Positions 23,777 to 37,509 of a DNA stretch of 64,000 nt are shown here, piece by piece (within the stretch, counting starts at the first letter, position 1; every line of letters begins with the position of its first letter). Source of the DNA: Acanthochlamys bracteata. Taxonomy: Eukaryota > Streptophyta > Magnoliopsida > Pandanales > Velloziaceae. Under the pieces are notes generated by a model, which had not been told where the DNA came from, searched no databases, and saw nothing but the letters and a program-made list of their open reading frames with translations. A program made the translations under genes and the position numbers. Location of the stretch: contig CM034145.1 in NCBI GenBank assembly GCA_019914995.1, positions 372,001 to 436,000 of the forward strand, given 5' to 3'.

Positions 23777-26700
23777 TTAACTGATAACTGATTGAAAAGC
23801 TCCTTTTGATTCATCGAATTTCCATCTGCAAAATAGATTTTATAAGTAGGAAACTTACATGATTTCCATGTCTGTCCTTAAGATAAAGTTTAACTAGAAA
23901 ATTTTCATCTATCTCCAACGATGCACACAGCCAAATATAAGAGGTCAATGCTAAAACAAACAACGACAACTACATTCTCTATATCTACCAGAACAGTTTA
24001 ATTTAAACCCAATCTAAAGTATTACTCAACCAAAGAACACAGTTTTAGATGCTTCAGGCTTTCAAAATGTAACAGCGCAAGATTATTCCAAGGATTGATT
24101 TCACAGATATATTATCAGAAATATCCAAAGTGTCCCTAGTATCTATCTAAAACTTCATAACTAGAAATGCAAGTCTATATATGTTTGTTCACTAACTGGA
24201 CATCAAATCTACGCCCTAAAGGAAACCAATTTAGAAATCTTGCACAGTGGATACAGGTTGAACCTTGGATACATAAGTTTGTTACTACAAGTTTCACCTA
24301 GGATATTGCTTTGATGAGTACAAGATATATGACTGGGATAATCAAGGAAGTATACCTGCATATAAAAGTAGGACGTATATCAGCACCTGCACCAGCCAAA
24401 TCTGCTTTTGTACGATTATCCTCCCTTGATGGCTCTGAGATGATTACTTCGCAATGGGCTTGAATAGAGCAGGCCAATAACATGTTCTCATGATTTGAAG
24501 CATATACCTACAGTCAATTAGAATACAACATGCCAAAATCAGATTAAAGAGAAACAAAAACACCTAGTGATATGGCTGGAAGACTATTGAGAATGACGAT
24601 GATATGCTTCTTTTAGACAACGTAGAATGTATGATATTTTTTCCTAAGGTAATTTAACATGTTCAAGATCTCAGTAAATACAATAAGTACGAAAGTTCTA
24701 CAAGATTACCTCATTGCTTTTTGGGACAACTGGTTGATGAACAGACCCCGGAAGTTCAGTTGGTAAGTAATACTCTCTAATTGAAGCCCATTTCATGCCA
24801 CTCTTATTATCTTCCCACAAAGCCTAAGGAACACCAAAACCTAAAATGAAAATACTTCTTCCAAGCAAGCATAAAGAAAATTTTCTAGGGAAATGTAAAC
24901 ATCTAATCTGGATTAATACTTACTTGAAGTTGTGAAGGTTTAACAACCTGCACATTGCTAGATGTAATTACATGATCTTCTAATTTGTATATTGTGGCGT
25001 TTATGCGGCACGACTTATAATAAGTCTTACTGTCTACAACTTGGAGAGCTTCATCAATCCAGTCTACAGAAGGAGGTTCAGATGAAGAAGGTCTTTCACT
25101 GGATCCAGCTACATCTGCTCTTTGCGAAGTGCCGTGAACAAGGGTGCTGTTATTGTCATGCTGTTGAACAACACAGGCTGACTGGAACTCACTTATTCTG
25201 AGCGGATCTTCTGGCTTGACAAATTCATCTGTACTGCGCCCATCAACGACAAGTGGTTTAGAAGCATCCTCACAACTGATTGAAATATCGGCCCTTTTAA
25301 CCTGTGAATTACTAGGTACTTGAGAGTGAGAAGCAACCTCAAACTTGAGCGTAGTATCTATGGAATGTTCTTCTACACCCTCAGCCTTGATACTAGACCC
25401 TGTAGTAAGTTTCTCCAAGTCAGATTCAGCTATTATGTTATCCTCTGAGTGCTTAACTGAACTTTCAATTTGTTCAGGAGGGGTAACACACCCAGCTCGA
25501 CTTTCTATGTTTATTTCATTATTAGAAGAACCTGCAGATGTCTTGTTCTCATTTTCCATTCGGACTGTGGAAACCTTTAAGCTGCTATCTGTTTCTTCTG
25601 CTTTTGTCGTATTTGAAACAGGTCTTAACTTGCATAGCATATCACCTGTACCAGAATCTTGGGCATACTGAATCAGGCCAGGATTTTTATCAACTACCTT
25701 CTTTTCAGAATCAAGCTTTGTATCTGCACTCTCTGCCAGCTTCTCTGTAGTAGGATGGCAGCCATCCATCAATTCAGGATCTCTATCAATTATCTGCTTT
25801 TCAGAATCAGGCTTCATTTCTGCACACTCTGCTGGCTTTTCTAGAGTGCTTTGGCTTCCACTGATATTAGAGCTCTTCGAATGAATAGTTCTGGTTACAC
25901 GTCCATATTTAGGGGGAAATGGTTTTCCCTTGTTGCCAAGTATGCACTTAGGACAATGCCAATCACATTTGGGAAGAATGACTTTATTACCACAAGACTG
26001 CAGACATCTCAGATGAGTCCCATTGTTACAGCTATCACAAACAAGTAAGCTATCAACATCAGTGATAGTTATCTTGCATATTTCACAGTCTTTAGGTTCG
26101 TTTATGTACGCAGTGGATGGAGGTGTCCAGCTTGGATGATTAGAGACTTTTGGTTGCAAAAACCTCTGGACGGATTTAGCAATGTCATTATGGCTGGCAA
26201 AGAAAGCTGTAGGATTAACACATGCCAAGCCCTGTGGATCTTGATGACTAACAAAAAGGTTAGCTGGAGTAGCTTGTGTTATAGGGGTCTTTAGGTCTTG
26301 ACCTTTAGCTTGTTGGGAGGTTGGGACTGAACTAGCATCCCTATCACCCTCTATTTTTCTAAATCCAGAATCTGGAGGTTTGGTTGATTGTCCAGCCTTT
26401 GAAGCGGTGGTAGATGCAAGCTGCACAGGGTTTGTTGCACTCCCTTCAGGAAGGTAGCCACCGGGCAATGCTCCTATGTATTTAAACAAAACCAAAAGGA
26501 ATAAATCTTGCGCATATTAACACCAGAAGCAAGCATGGAAAATTGATAGTTGCGGGTAGACCATGACCATACAAATGAGAAATACCACCACGGAGTGCAC
26601 ATATAAAAGCTTAAATTCTCCATAGGCAGAATTTTCCATTTAGAGGAAATTAAAGAAAAATAAAATTCACATATTAGAAAGACATAGAACACATACGTTA

Positions 26701-27948
26701 GCATCAGTAACAAGATGAAAAAGTAGAGAAAGGAAACAGGGAAACTGACCTCTAGCTTGACCAGAATATAGTGAACCTTGTGCTTGAGTATCAGCTAGAT
26801 ATTGATGTACTTCTGATTGAGGGAACTTAGGAGACTGAAAATTGCTTTCAAGATTCATATTCGACATCTTTACCAAAGGAACAGACATCTGCACCTCATT
26901 GATCTGAGACTCCTTTAGGGCCGGAGTTGAAGTAGACAACTGCGAAGAAAAACTAGCGAAAGAAGCAGCATGCTGGCCTCCTGTATACATAGAAACCGTA
27001 TTCTGTTTATCTGGCTGAAACCTTGAAGGCCCATGCACCAAAGCAGCTTGGGATTCACGTTTTATGCCGGAACCTACTCCATGAAGTTGCGATGAAAAAA
27101 TGGTAGTTTGCACAGAAAGTTCCTTGCTTTCCTCCATCTTCATAAACAAAAACCGAAACAACATATATAATGATCAGTTTCACAATCAAAGAACAATAAC
27201 GTGTAAGTCTAGAACTCCGACACTAAAATGAAATTCACTAATTACATACTAAGAAGGCAAAACAGAAATTACAGCAACAGGTAACTCAAACTAGTATAGC
27301 TGTTATTAGCACAGTACTCAAATCTCTTCGTCGCGTGATAAAAAAGGAATACAACATAAACTAGGCCAATTAGTTTCACAGTCAGACTCAGAATAACGTA
27401 AAATATCAAGAATTCCTTAAATCAAACGGAACTAACTTACATACTGGAGAAAACAAAATTAGCAATTATATCAACAAAGAAATTCAAAGCAGTGAGTTTG
27501 TTACTGTTAAAATTTATTAATGATGATACCGACAATAAAAATAAACAAATAAAATGAAATTCCCAAAAATGATAATTGTTCCAGATTGTTGACGAAATCA
27601 GTATACCTTCTTCTTGGTAAACGAAATCTTCTCAGCAATAGACATCGTAGGAGCTCGAAACCCGATCAACGGATCTTTGAATCGGTTAAGCCCTAAATCT
27701 TCAATAACAACATTCACAGATTCTTTATCGAACAAATCCTTCGGTTTCATTGATTCACAAGCACTCGCGAGCAATTCACGTGCCTCAGCGGCGAGTGCTC
27801 GTTCCTCAACTGTTGGATCTCGACCACCGCGAATCTCCGACAACGCAGAAAGTACCATCACAATCTCTGCAACTCTCTTCAGATCTCTTTTATCACCAAC
27901 AGCACGCTGCCGCTTTGCCGCCGGAGCTCCACTATCTTCGTTCGCCAT
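23777..27948 (-). CDS. PHD-finger protein with BAH-like C-terminus
   Basis: Six exons, in transcript order: 27948-27607, 27137-26750, 26473-24924, 24823-24710, 24507-24356, 23825-23777. All are GT-AG and in frame, giving 864 residues. The N-terminus (MANEDSGAPAAKRQR, then DLKRVAEIVMVLSALSEIRG) is a conserved helical segment. A C4HC3 PHD finger lies at about 373-421: CEIC, then LLVCDSC, GTHLRC and CDWHCPKC, with all ligands and the Trp before the last pair present. A long Ser/Glu-rich linker follows. The end, from about 735 (YYKSCRINATIYKLEDHV ... WASIREYYLP ... EVYASNHENM), looks like a BAH-type fold. It resembles the uncharacterised Arabidopsis RING/FYVE/PHD proteins of the At1g50620 and At3g20280 type (from memory). 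PHD plus BAH suggests chromatin reading in the nucleus; the target is unknown. The last exon has only 49 coding bases. Confidence 0.9.
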
Positions 27949-29376
27949 TGAGAACGAACCAAAAGAAACACTAGATCGATTGAATCGAGTTGAAATTAAA
28001 TTGAAATTCGTGGCGGGAGATCGAAGGAATTTGAAAGATTTGTTAATTAATTAACAGAACTTTTGTTGGTGATGAACTAGAGAGAGAGAGAGAGAGAGCG
28101 CGAGAGAGGTAGCGAAGGATCAAAGCAGAAACTACACGAATAAATTTACAGAGGGCTAAAGTTGCTTAACTTGTATATTAAAAGGCAGATCCTCCAAAAT
28201 GTTTGTATTATCGCAAGGTTGCGAATATTACTGTAAACGGATTGTGATCGTAAATTTGGTAATTTAGAATCTAATATGACAAAACTTTATAATCTTTAGC
28301 CTGTCTATGAAAAAGTAAAAAACTTAAAATTATTCATGTAACAAAAAGAGTTTTTAAAAAAAAAAACAGAATGGGGAAAATTATTTTACCAATTTTTTTA
28401 CTTTAATCATGCGAATAAAGTTCAGACATCTCAAGCAATTTTTTTGGAAATAAATAGCTTTCACTGTAGTTTTGTTTGGCGACCTTTAAATTTAATTTAG
28501 GGAATAGTAGTTGTGTTCTGATTTCAGCTAGCAGTACCATATTTTTAAATTTATTTTAATATAAAATAAATTTAAAAATTAAAATAATTTATTTTATCAA
28601 AGATTTAATTTTAAATTTTATTTATAATATAAAATAAATATAAAAAATTGTTTTTATTAAATATTTTCAAATTTACTTTTAAAATAGTGAATTTATTTTA
28701 AAATAAACACACTCTATGATGTGATGTCGAAAACTAAAGAAGAAAATTGGTACAAGTTAACTTGCATTTAGCTGTATATTCAACACTAATTCCTTTTTAC
28801 AAAATTTTTGAATAATTTTTTGAATTATTTCAAAAGAAAAATATTTTTACAAATCACATATTATAAATTTATTTTCATTAAAAAGGACGTACGAAACTCT
28901 AGTTAAAATTCCTACGAGTTCAACCGTAACAGAGGATTCCGTTTAATTTCTCAATACGCATTGATTCTTTCCGTAAAAAATGGAAGTGTGCCTGTTGTTG
29001 TAACTGTTTTGATAACTCGTGTTGCGTTGTGAAATGGTTTGTAATCTCTATTCTTGTTAACATTATTTTATATATATTTCCATTTATAACAAAACTGTTT
29101 GTGGATGAATACAAAAGTTTTTCCTTTCTGAATTTAAGTAAAAATTGGTAGTTGCTATCTACCAACTATGATCTGTCAAATCAACATAAACAAGTAGATT
29201 GAATTAAATGAAGCTCGGAGAATAATGCAACACTTGAATATTTTAATTTAATCAGCGATTTTTTTGTTTCTTTTGGAGCATCTTCAACTCTCTTATGCTA
29301 ATCTTCGTACCAAACCTAGACTATTCCTTCTAGTTCACAACTCGCACGCTGACATTGAAGAGTAGAAGTTGAAGAA
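27949..29376. promoter_or_regulatory. Divergent promoter region, PHD gene / WRKY gene
   Basis: About 1.4 kb separates two divergently transcribed genes. A (GA)n run at 28078-28107 is likely leader or promoter of the PHD gene (CT-rich on its sense strand). An AT-rich palindromic stretch at about 28540-28715 is MITE-like. No unambiguous TATA box was found for either gene. Confidence 0.45.
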
Positions 29377-30493
29377 ATGGCAATCTGTCGAGAGACGGCT
29401 TTCGTAGAAGTGACAAGAGGGTTTCAGCTAGCCATGAAGCTTCAGAACCTGATTCCAACTCTGCAGCTCGATAAAATCCGTTCGGAGTTGGCAAAATCTC
29501 TCCACAATGAGATCCTACGGTGTCTGAAAACGGCGCTATCAGCACTGCATCCCCCTCCATCTGTAGTTTCTGTCGATCAACTTCCTTCAGGTTCATCTGG
29601 TTCAAATTTACCAGTCAACCAACGTAGACCTAAGCAAAGAAGGTATCTAAATTTAGCCTTCAAGTTTCATTTCGCTTTAAAACTTCATCGACTATAGTTA
29701 CTGGTATTGATTTACGGATTGCAGGGACGCGAATGGTGTGGCTACTAAAACGACGGTGACTCGCGCACCCTACGACGATGGTTATCACTGGAGGAAATAC
29801 GGGCAGAAGGATATCAAGAAGTCAAACACACAAAAGTAACACAAATCACTTCAGAAATCTCAATCTTTTATTCAAGAATCTAAGGACTTCTTGCTTTCTT
29901 TTTTAAGACTAAATTTTGTAAAATCAACATTGATCATCAGGAGTTACTACAGATGCGCGAACAACGAAAGCCATAAGTGTCCTGCAAAGAAACAAGTGCA
30001 GCAGGACTCCGACGATCCATGTCTCTACCATGTTACCTACTACAAGCAACACAACTGCAGCGACCCGACCACTACCGATTTTTCTCTTATCGAACCGGTA
30101 TTAGATTTACCTCAAACAAATTCTTCGTTCCGAATCACCTATCGAAGTGACCGTAATAAGCAGTCTGCTTTCGCTTCAAATTTCATCGAAGAAAAACGTA
30201 TTGAAAGTTCTAAAGGTGCTACTACTAGTTTGTCTTTTGCTAGTAGGAGCTCTGGTAGTGCTTCTGAGAATCCGGTGAATTTGAAAGCGATCAGTACAAG
30301 CTGCAAAAGTGAAGAGATCAACACTGGAAATCAACTAAACGGAAGTTGCTGTTCTTTGGTGAGGCATTGTTCCACAGCTTCAATAGACAGTACTCTTGAG
30401 CCTGCAGCAGAAACGGTTTCATGGATAGATGAATTGTTAAGAGGCATTACAGATGCAGAAGAAACCAACAATTGTTCTCTTATAGATTTGTAA
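29377..30493 (+). CDS. WRKY: WRKY transcription factor, group III
   Basis: Exons are 29377-29642, 29725-29835 and 29941-30493, giving 309 residues. WRKYGQK is at 111-117, followed by a zinc site C131-x7-C139-x23-H163-x-C165, the group III C2HC pattern. The second intron lies just before SYYRC, the standard PR-type position. The sequence after WRKYGQK is DIKKSNTQKSYYRC rather than the usual DILGAKxPRxYxRC, which places it near the WRKY62/63/64/66/67 branch as I recall it. The N-terminal helix (TRGFQLAMKLQNLIP) is typical of group III. The C-terminus has an acidic ETVSWIDELL patch that may activate transcription. Group III members bind W-boxes (TTGAC) and usually act in defence, salicylate, ABA or senescence responses. 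The start is the first ATG of a full-length frame. It looks intact. Confidence 0.93.
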
Positions 30494-32598
30494 ATCTTTT
30501 CTTGCAACTCATTCTTAGGTTTTTGAGAACAGTATCAGGCACTGGTAATAAACTAGTGTTAGCTGGAAGCTAGAAGTTTGGATATATAATTCCTGTCGCT
30601 CCTCTGAGTTTCCTCTAAGAAGCAGAAACTAGAGCGTTTCAAAATCATCATCGTGACGGGTAGCTCAGAACTGAAAGAATAAGATAATTTTAGTGAAAAA
30701 AAGGTTTGGAGGAGAACCAACCTACTTTGTAAGCTCCACTGTTGAGGTCTTAGACAAATTTAAATATTGCAAAGGAGCAACAACCGAATGAAATTGGCAT
30801 GAATATGTTTTAGATGATAATAATACTTGAAGAACAAGGCTGAATAACTGCAGGCAATCTGAAAACATCATCTTTTCCTAAGTTTCTTGAACTTTATCTC
30901 CAGATTTCACAATGCACTTACTGGTACTCCATCCCTCTTCATTCGCAATCCACAACCTCTGATGAACAAGAATCATCATCAACAACAACAACTTACAACA
31001 GCACATAAAGAGCCCCCTAAAAACCGACTGCCAAAAAATAGATTATCTAGCCAAGGCAACTCTAATGTGCTCCAGTAAGAGAATGGATTTGCTACCTCTG
31101 CTGCTGCTCCATGGTCGCCTTCTTCATTGCAAACTCGTTACATAGCTCCACAGAATTCCATCCAATTCTAGATGCTCGAGTGATGGGGTTAGAGCGTTAT
31201 CAGAAGCGGGGAACTAACACTAACCCTTGTGCTTTAGAAGTTCAGTAGGTGTTTGGACGCAGGAAAGTTGCAATCTTGGTGGACGTTGTTGTAGAATATG
31301 CAGCAAATGAGGAGAAGGAAACGGTTGATGTTAGACTGTGCATGTTATGGGAGTTTAAGAGTCCTATTGGAGCCTCAGGGTTTACTGAAATGAATCCACG
31401 CAGGGAAGATAATGGTGAAGGTTTTCTTGGATGTGTTTGATGCATTACACCAGGATTTGCAAGTGAAACTCGTCAAGCATGGGTTGTTATAAGGGTCAAA
31501 CACTAGGAATGATCTTGATAAGAGGTGGATGAAGCAGCATACGTCGGAGCTTGATATGCTGGTAAGACTCCTTTGGTCACTTCTGGAGAATGCGGTAAAT
31601 GAGATTACCTCTTTTGCCTCTTGATCAACTATCATATTTATTCTATTCTGAAATGTGAACCTATACTCTTGCATCAGCTTTAATTCATGTAGTCTAACAT
31701 TTTCCTAATACCTCATAGTTTAATTGAAGTATATGGTAATTCCCTACTGTAACTTTATGCCTCTGTTGATTCGAAGGTATTTTATTACATTCTCTGTTAT
31801 TGTTGTTGTTAGGATACGGTACTCTTATTATGTGAACGGTGTAGTCGGCCATTTTACCATTGACTCCATTGTTCATCTCTATCTGGTGTGGGAGAAATGT
31901 TAGCATTTATTTTCTGTAAGGTCGAAACGTTATGCTAATGCTGAAGTTGCCTAACAGCCTAAGTTCTTTTCACTTCCAACAATCTTGAGGTGGCATATAT
32001 ACTAATTCGTAAGATTGCATCTTGTTTGACCGAGTATGTGTGTGCGTTCGTGTTTGACTGGGCATATGATCTACTTCAACTTCTTTGGCTCTCGATTTGA
32101 CAACATTCGTGTTCCAGAATCCAGTCCCATGGTCACAGCCTGATCTTCTTTTGTTAGCTAAGAAGGGACCAAGCTGAAGCAGGTGTTTTAATCTGGCATT
32201 TCATTCGTGAGGGAACTAATACAGGGAGAGGGTGAGTTCTCACTGGTAGCTTGGGAGCACCCCGCAAGTGACAAACGAATTACAAGAATTGCGGAATCTA
32301 TCTGTAGAAAGTAGAATTCACTGATTTCAACAGATGTGCCACAACCTTTCAGCAAGTTGATTACTTGTTTATGCTGCCAATTCAATTCTGAACGTAATAT
32401 TCTTTATCTTCACGGGTAACCTTGAGAGTCCTACTCTGCATCAAGAATGGACAAGCTGAAATATGCCCTTTTCTTTGGATCAATATATTCAGTATTGCTC
32501 TGTAGATAACGGTTTAATGTAATAGAATATTGCAGATTTGCTGCAAGCTGTTTCACAAGGGTCAATTCCAATGGATATCGGTACATTTACAGCCTCAT
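30494..32598. other. Intergenic stretch without a recognised gene
   Basis: The first ~250 bases are probably WRKY 3' UTR. Several frames of 60-100 codons exist (for example the minus-strand frame 31375-31674), but none shows recognisable domains or a splice-joined partner. I could not identify it as a gene or a transposon. Confidence 0.4.
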
Positions 32599-34093
32599 TC
32601 ACTGTCTTGCCTTCAGTACAATGATGAAAAGCGGGTACTTCAGTTTTTTTACTGATAGTTGTCTTGCTAAATTTTTAGCATACCTTGAAAATAATTCATC
32701 AACTATCTCCTCGCCGAAGTGAACTTTGATGATGGTCTCATAAACAGCCCTTATGGAATTTGAGATATTCCGTCCACTTTCAATAGTGTCTACCAAAAGT
32801 TCTTTGTCGGAATCATCGAAAGGGTCGCAGTTCGTCTCGTAGATATGGGCATGAACAAGCTCAAAGGATCCTTCATCTGTTATTACTGATTCTACTTCCT
32901 CCATTGAAGGTGTATATAATGGAAGATCAAAACCATCCAGCTTTTCCTCTTCCACAATACCCTACTTAATTTGCATCAAAATAACAAATTAATACAATCA
33001 CACAAATGTTCACTAAAGAAACTCCGTAGGAAATTCTACCTAATGAGATAAGACTTGGTCACTACTTATGTTTTTGACAGAGAAAGTACTTCTATAATAT
33101 TATTAAAAATTTTTTACCTCATTAACCAAGGAACTGAAGGCATCTCCTAGTAGTCCCCAAATATTGCAAAGTTCTCCGCTTGTTGCTTTTGAACTTTTCC
33201 TTCCCAGAAATGATAAGACCATCTGTCCTTTGGAGATGATTTCCTCTCCGCGTGATCTAAGAAAAACCGAAAAATCCCTTCGAAATTGTTCGAGATATAA
33301 TTTTGGAACAATGTTAGGCCTTGTTCATATAAGCTGGTCTCTTGAGCTCTGGAGGTGCCTGCAATATGTAGCATAAGCTATACTAAGAAACTTCTTGAGT
33401 TAAGCTATAAGCTAAAAGTTGGTCAGAGTTTACAAAATAACTCTTTAGAACTTATGAAAATAAGTCAAAAACTAAAGTTAACACTTGAAACTACTCTACT
33501 ATAAACAGCCACTGGCGACGTAAACATGAATTTGTAATAAGCATTACCCGAGAGATCCACATGAGACTGCAGGAGGAATGAAAGAAATGAACACTGTTAC
33601 TTGGGAACAACCTTCCATAGAAAGTCCCTGGAGCTCCATAGATATAGTAGTTTATCCTCTTACTTCCCTCTGCTTGTCTAACTTGCTCATCATACAAGGC
33701 TAAGCTTCCGAAAATATTGTTGAAATCATTCCCTGGAAGATCGTTAAGATAGCATTTGATCTCTGGTATCGTTTGATTTCTAGTTTTTGTGGTGGCGGAA
33801 ATGGCCATGGACATTAACAGGAATGCATTTGGTCCAGAAGAGCAACCAAGATCTGCCACTACTAATGTTCCAGGAGCAACAGATGAGTATATGCTTGCAA
33901 TAGCTTCTTCCACTAAGGGTTTAGTGTGAAGTATAATCTTCTCCTGAGATGATATATAGAAAACAGTGCAGATTAATATTACAAACATTTTAAAAGAAAA
34001 CTTCGCAGAAAGAAGTAGGAGTTTTACCTGAATTTTAGAATTCGAGGCGTAACTAGTTGGTCCATTACCGGCAACCATGCAAAGAACTTCCAT
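32599..34093 (-). pseudogene. SABATH methyltransferase, copy 1, broken in exon 3
   Basis: Four exons: 34093-34028, 33943-33548, 33358-33118, 32961-32599. SABATH enzymes methylate carboxyl groups (salicylate, benzoate, jasmonate and others) or purine nitrogens using S-adenosylmethionine. Preserved parts are MEVLCMVAGNGPTSYASNS (substrate/SAM entry), VVADLGCSSGPN (SAM site), CYLNDLPGNDFN and HFFHSS. Exon 3 is 241 bases, against 264 in both other copies. About 23 bases that encode NIYIAKTS are missing, so the frame is lost at about 33315 and both frames hit stops there. Exon 4 is intact and ends KARQ. No alternative splice was found that repairs it. It looks like a recently lost gene, or an assembly error. 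Confidence 0.8.
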
Positions 34094-34766
34094 TTTGATT
34101 ACTTTTGCCTCTTAGTCTCGGATGCCTTCTCGAGTCATAGCTTTTTTAAAATATTGAGTCTTCAATGATGCAATGTATTTCATTGTCTCTAGAGTTGGGT
34201 TTGAGACAAAAAAAACATTGAATGCTTCCAGGTTGTACTGAACCCATTATTGAATAAAAACATGTTCTCCATGATCTCTTTCTATTTTTAGAATCTAGAT
34301 AATATTAAGTATGCCATCTTTTAACAATTTAGGGAGTGAATTTAAAGAAGAAACGTCAAGGATTACATTCATGATAAAATAATAAAAAAACTTCATCAAG
34401 GCAAATATTTTATTGAAGTATATAAGTAAGTTGAACTAAAGTTGAATTGAGGAATAGACATCAAAGCAATTTCTAAAAAGTCTACGTATTTAGGAATATT
34501 TAAAAATATTTATACAAAAAAGTTTTTATAAAAAAAAGATATTTTAAAAGTTTTTGAAAAAATAAATTCTAATGTTTTGATTTAAAAAAATAAAAATAAG
34601 TAATTTATAATAAAAAATTTTATATTTTTTAAATTTTAAAAAAATTCAAAATATAAAATAAAAATTAAAACAAAATAGAGTTGAAAAGTATATCCAAATA
34701 TCACCTTAATCTGTTACTAGATCATCAAGTTTTGTTACTTGCTCATTATGCTAATTAATAAATTCT
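34094..34766. other. Upstream of SABATH copy 1; AT-rich element
   Basis: It includes an AT-rich MITE-like block at about 34490-34700 whose right end is 'gagttgaaaagtatatccaaat'. No gene was seen. The promoter of copy 1 should lie in the first few hundred bases. Confidence 0.45.
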
Positions 34767-37208
34767 TGTCACACCACATATTACTAGAGGAAAACTTTTC
34801 ATGCGTAATTTGAAAAGTGAAATCGTGCAGCTCGTGTATTTGGAAGTTTCATATAAATAATTAAATAATTGGCCATTCTCTCAAGTGGTTGTGATTTGGG
34901 TACTTCTGATTTTATGCCATGGCTTTTTTTAAAAAATTGTAGCGGTTGTTTGCGATTACATTTTTTAAATGCTTTATTTTAATTTTTTATTTTATATTTT
35001 TAAATATTTTTAATATGATATTTTATAAATATTTAAAAATTTTATTTAAAAATTTAAAAAATATAAAAAAATTTTACATAGTGAAATTTTTTTATTGTAT
35101 AATTTTATTACTGTTTTAGAGATAAAAGATAAAATTTATTTTTTAAAAAAATGCCTTCAAATCAAAAAAAAAAAAATCTCAAACGTTTCTAAATATCTCT
35201 CGAGCCTTTGTCCAGGGCTGATGTTGGTAATGATAATTTGTCTTGTTGGACCTCCTGCTGATGGGCTAGCAACATTCAAGACAACTAATGGGCCTAGCCC
35301 ATCAGACATATTCTCTTCCTTCCTTCCAGATTTTTCTCCTCCTTTATTTGCTTTCTCCTATTCGGTTCTACCGAGAACATCTCTTCCTTCGGAAATTTCA
35401 AGCTGCAGCAGGAGCATAATGAAAGGATTCAGCCAAAAATTCCATTCGAGAAATCCCATCGGTTCGATTTGGATCTAGCCTTCTCTTTATCTAGGTAAGC
35501 TTTTAATTTAAGCTAGCCCTAGCATTAGGCGAAGATTTTGTGGTTCATTGAGTGTTGATTGTTTGAAGTGAATGCAGTATTTTACTATCAAAATCGGACT
35601 TGAATGCATCGTGGGTATAGCTGTTGAGTTGTAGCATTCAGAATGCCAAGTAGAATTCAATTCTAATATTACATGATTAAGGTGGTAAGCATATACGGGT
35701 GTTTGTGTTAGGATCGAGAATGGAAGTTAGGCATGCTAATCAACTTGTGGACCGCTTGTGGTTTGGACGATAGCAAAAAGACTTGAGGTCAGGCTTACAG
35801 TGCCATTTTTCTTCCTAAATTATCGTTAGGTTTTCGGCACAATTAACATCTGTCTTGACCATCTGGCATACCTTGCCGTCTTCATTGCATTATGATTTAT
35901 CTCTCGTTATGCATGTTTACTATGACTTGATAACATGCTTGATATTTTAATCATCAAATGTTATGTTTGATGATTATGTTTAGATACTTTTATTATGTTT
36001 AGATATTTTAATCATCAAAAGTACTTTTATTATGTTTAGATACTCGTGCTGTACGAAAGCAGGGGCTAAGATTAGGACTGTGTGAGGAGGTTATCCACTT
36101 ATGTCCATAGTATTATGTAGGCTCATACGCGTGGGGACGGTACCACAGCTCATCCAGACCGATCACCAGGAGTGGTGGTACCTGCTATCGTAACTCCCTA
36201 ACTGTTGGATTTTATTTGTATTTATGACTGCTTAAATTATTATGCTTAACAAAGCTTTTCTATTACTCATTTCTTTTACTCACAATTTAATTTACAACTT
36301 TATACTCTTTGTATAACTCCTTAACTACTTTATTGTCTAATTTATTAGTTATTTAAAAGTTCATGTATTTATTAACTTACGATTTAATACATCAGATATA
36401 ACTAATTATTTACTTAATTTTTACTTAATTTTTTACACTATTTGTTTTATTAAATTCTTCAATGAATATGTTTTTATACAAGGTGTTAAATAATGTTCGC
36501 ACAATTTGGAGAAAGTATATCAATTCAATTTATTACATATTTATTGTTGCATATTGTATTGTATATATACGTATATTGTTACTAAGGATTGAGTCCATAT
36601 GGAATGATGCAAGTTTGGTAGGATTGATCCGATGTAATTGCTACTTTCGTACATGTAGAAAAATATGAATCAAAACATTAGACAATACATTAGAAAATTT
36701 AAATAGTACATTTAGTTATTTCATCTCACTAACATTAGGGTCGTTATTTTTTTTCTTTGGCCTCTCTCAGATAACTAGTAGACATGCACTTGCCATGGCA
36801 TCGTCATTAGGACAATGTACGTATGATATTTAATCATCTTTAGTATCTTTCATTTTGTATATAGACGGCTTTGTGGCTTTAAAAGATCTGTACTACTTTG
36901 AAGTATGTATGATTTATGTGATGTATATTTCTTTGAGCGTTGTAATTATTATTGTAGCTGCTAGCAATAAGTCCTTTCCCTGCTTTTGGGTAATAGTGTT
37001 GAATGTTTATGTTGTTGCAATTCTTTTAGTTTTCCCCTTGAGTTTATAAGGAATGGTTTGTCGAAATTTTGAACAATTCGAAAGTGTGTTGATTTTTGAG
37101 TTGGGCTGAGATTAGTTTTATTTAGGATTATTGCATTGGGCTGAGTTTGTATTTGATGTTGGTTTAGTTTGGACCAGTGTTAGTCATGCTTGGGTTCGAG
37201 GTGTGACA
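34767..37208 (+). mobile_element. Probable solo LTR, Ty3/Gypsy type
   Basis: The segment opens TGTCACACC and closes GGTGTGACA, the inverted ends usual for plant Gypsy (Del/Tekay-like) LTRs. Inside, about 36060-36200, is a GC-richer block ('gactgtgtgaggaggttatc', 'gtggggacggtaccac') typical of such LTRs. No primer-binding site, gag or pol follows, so it is a fossil solo LTR or fragment. An AT-rich element appears inserted at about 34940-35170. The 5-base flanks (attct, ataat) do not match, so the boundaries or the solo status are uncertain. Confidence 0.45.
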
Positions 37209-37509
37209 ATAATACATCGATCAAACTTGCATATAAATAACTTTCTGGAAGTAATGCTAGCTAGTTACTTAAGGTGTGTTTTTTTTACTCTTGCAATTTA
37301 TTTCTTTCTATTAAAAATTGACTTTCAGCATATTTTTAATTATATAAAAGAATACAATATGGTACTTTTACTTTATTTTAATTATACAAAGAATACCATA
37401 AGGTACTTTCAGCTTACATTTTTTCAAAAAATTTTTTTTTAAAAAGTTAATAATACTAGTTATGGTAATTTATTTCTAATAATTCATCTTTGAATGATTC
37501 AGTTTCAAT

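Noticed and set aside
27614-28054. Plus-strand 146-codon frame over the PHD gene's first exon
   Set aside because: It is antisense to a well-supported conserved coding exon and has no family features.
33147-33374. The 75-codon frame in SABATH copy 1 exon 3 as a real alternative protein end
   Set aside because: It is the conserved exon read in the wrong frame.
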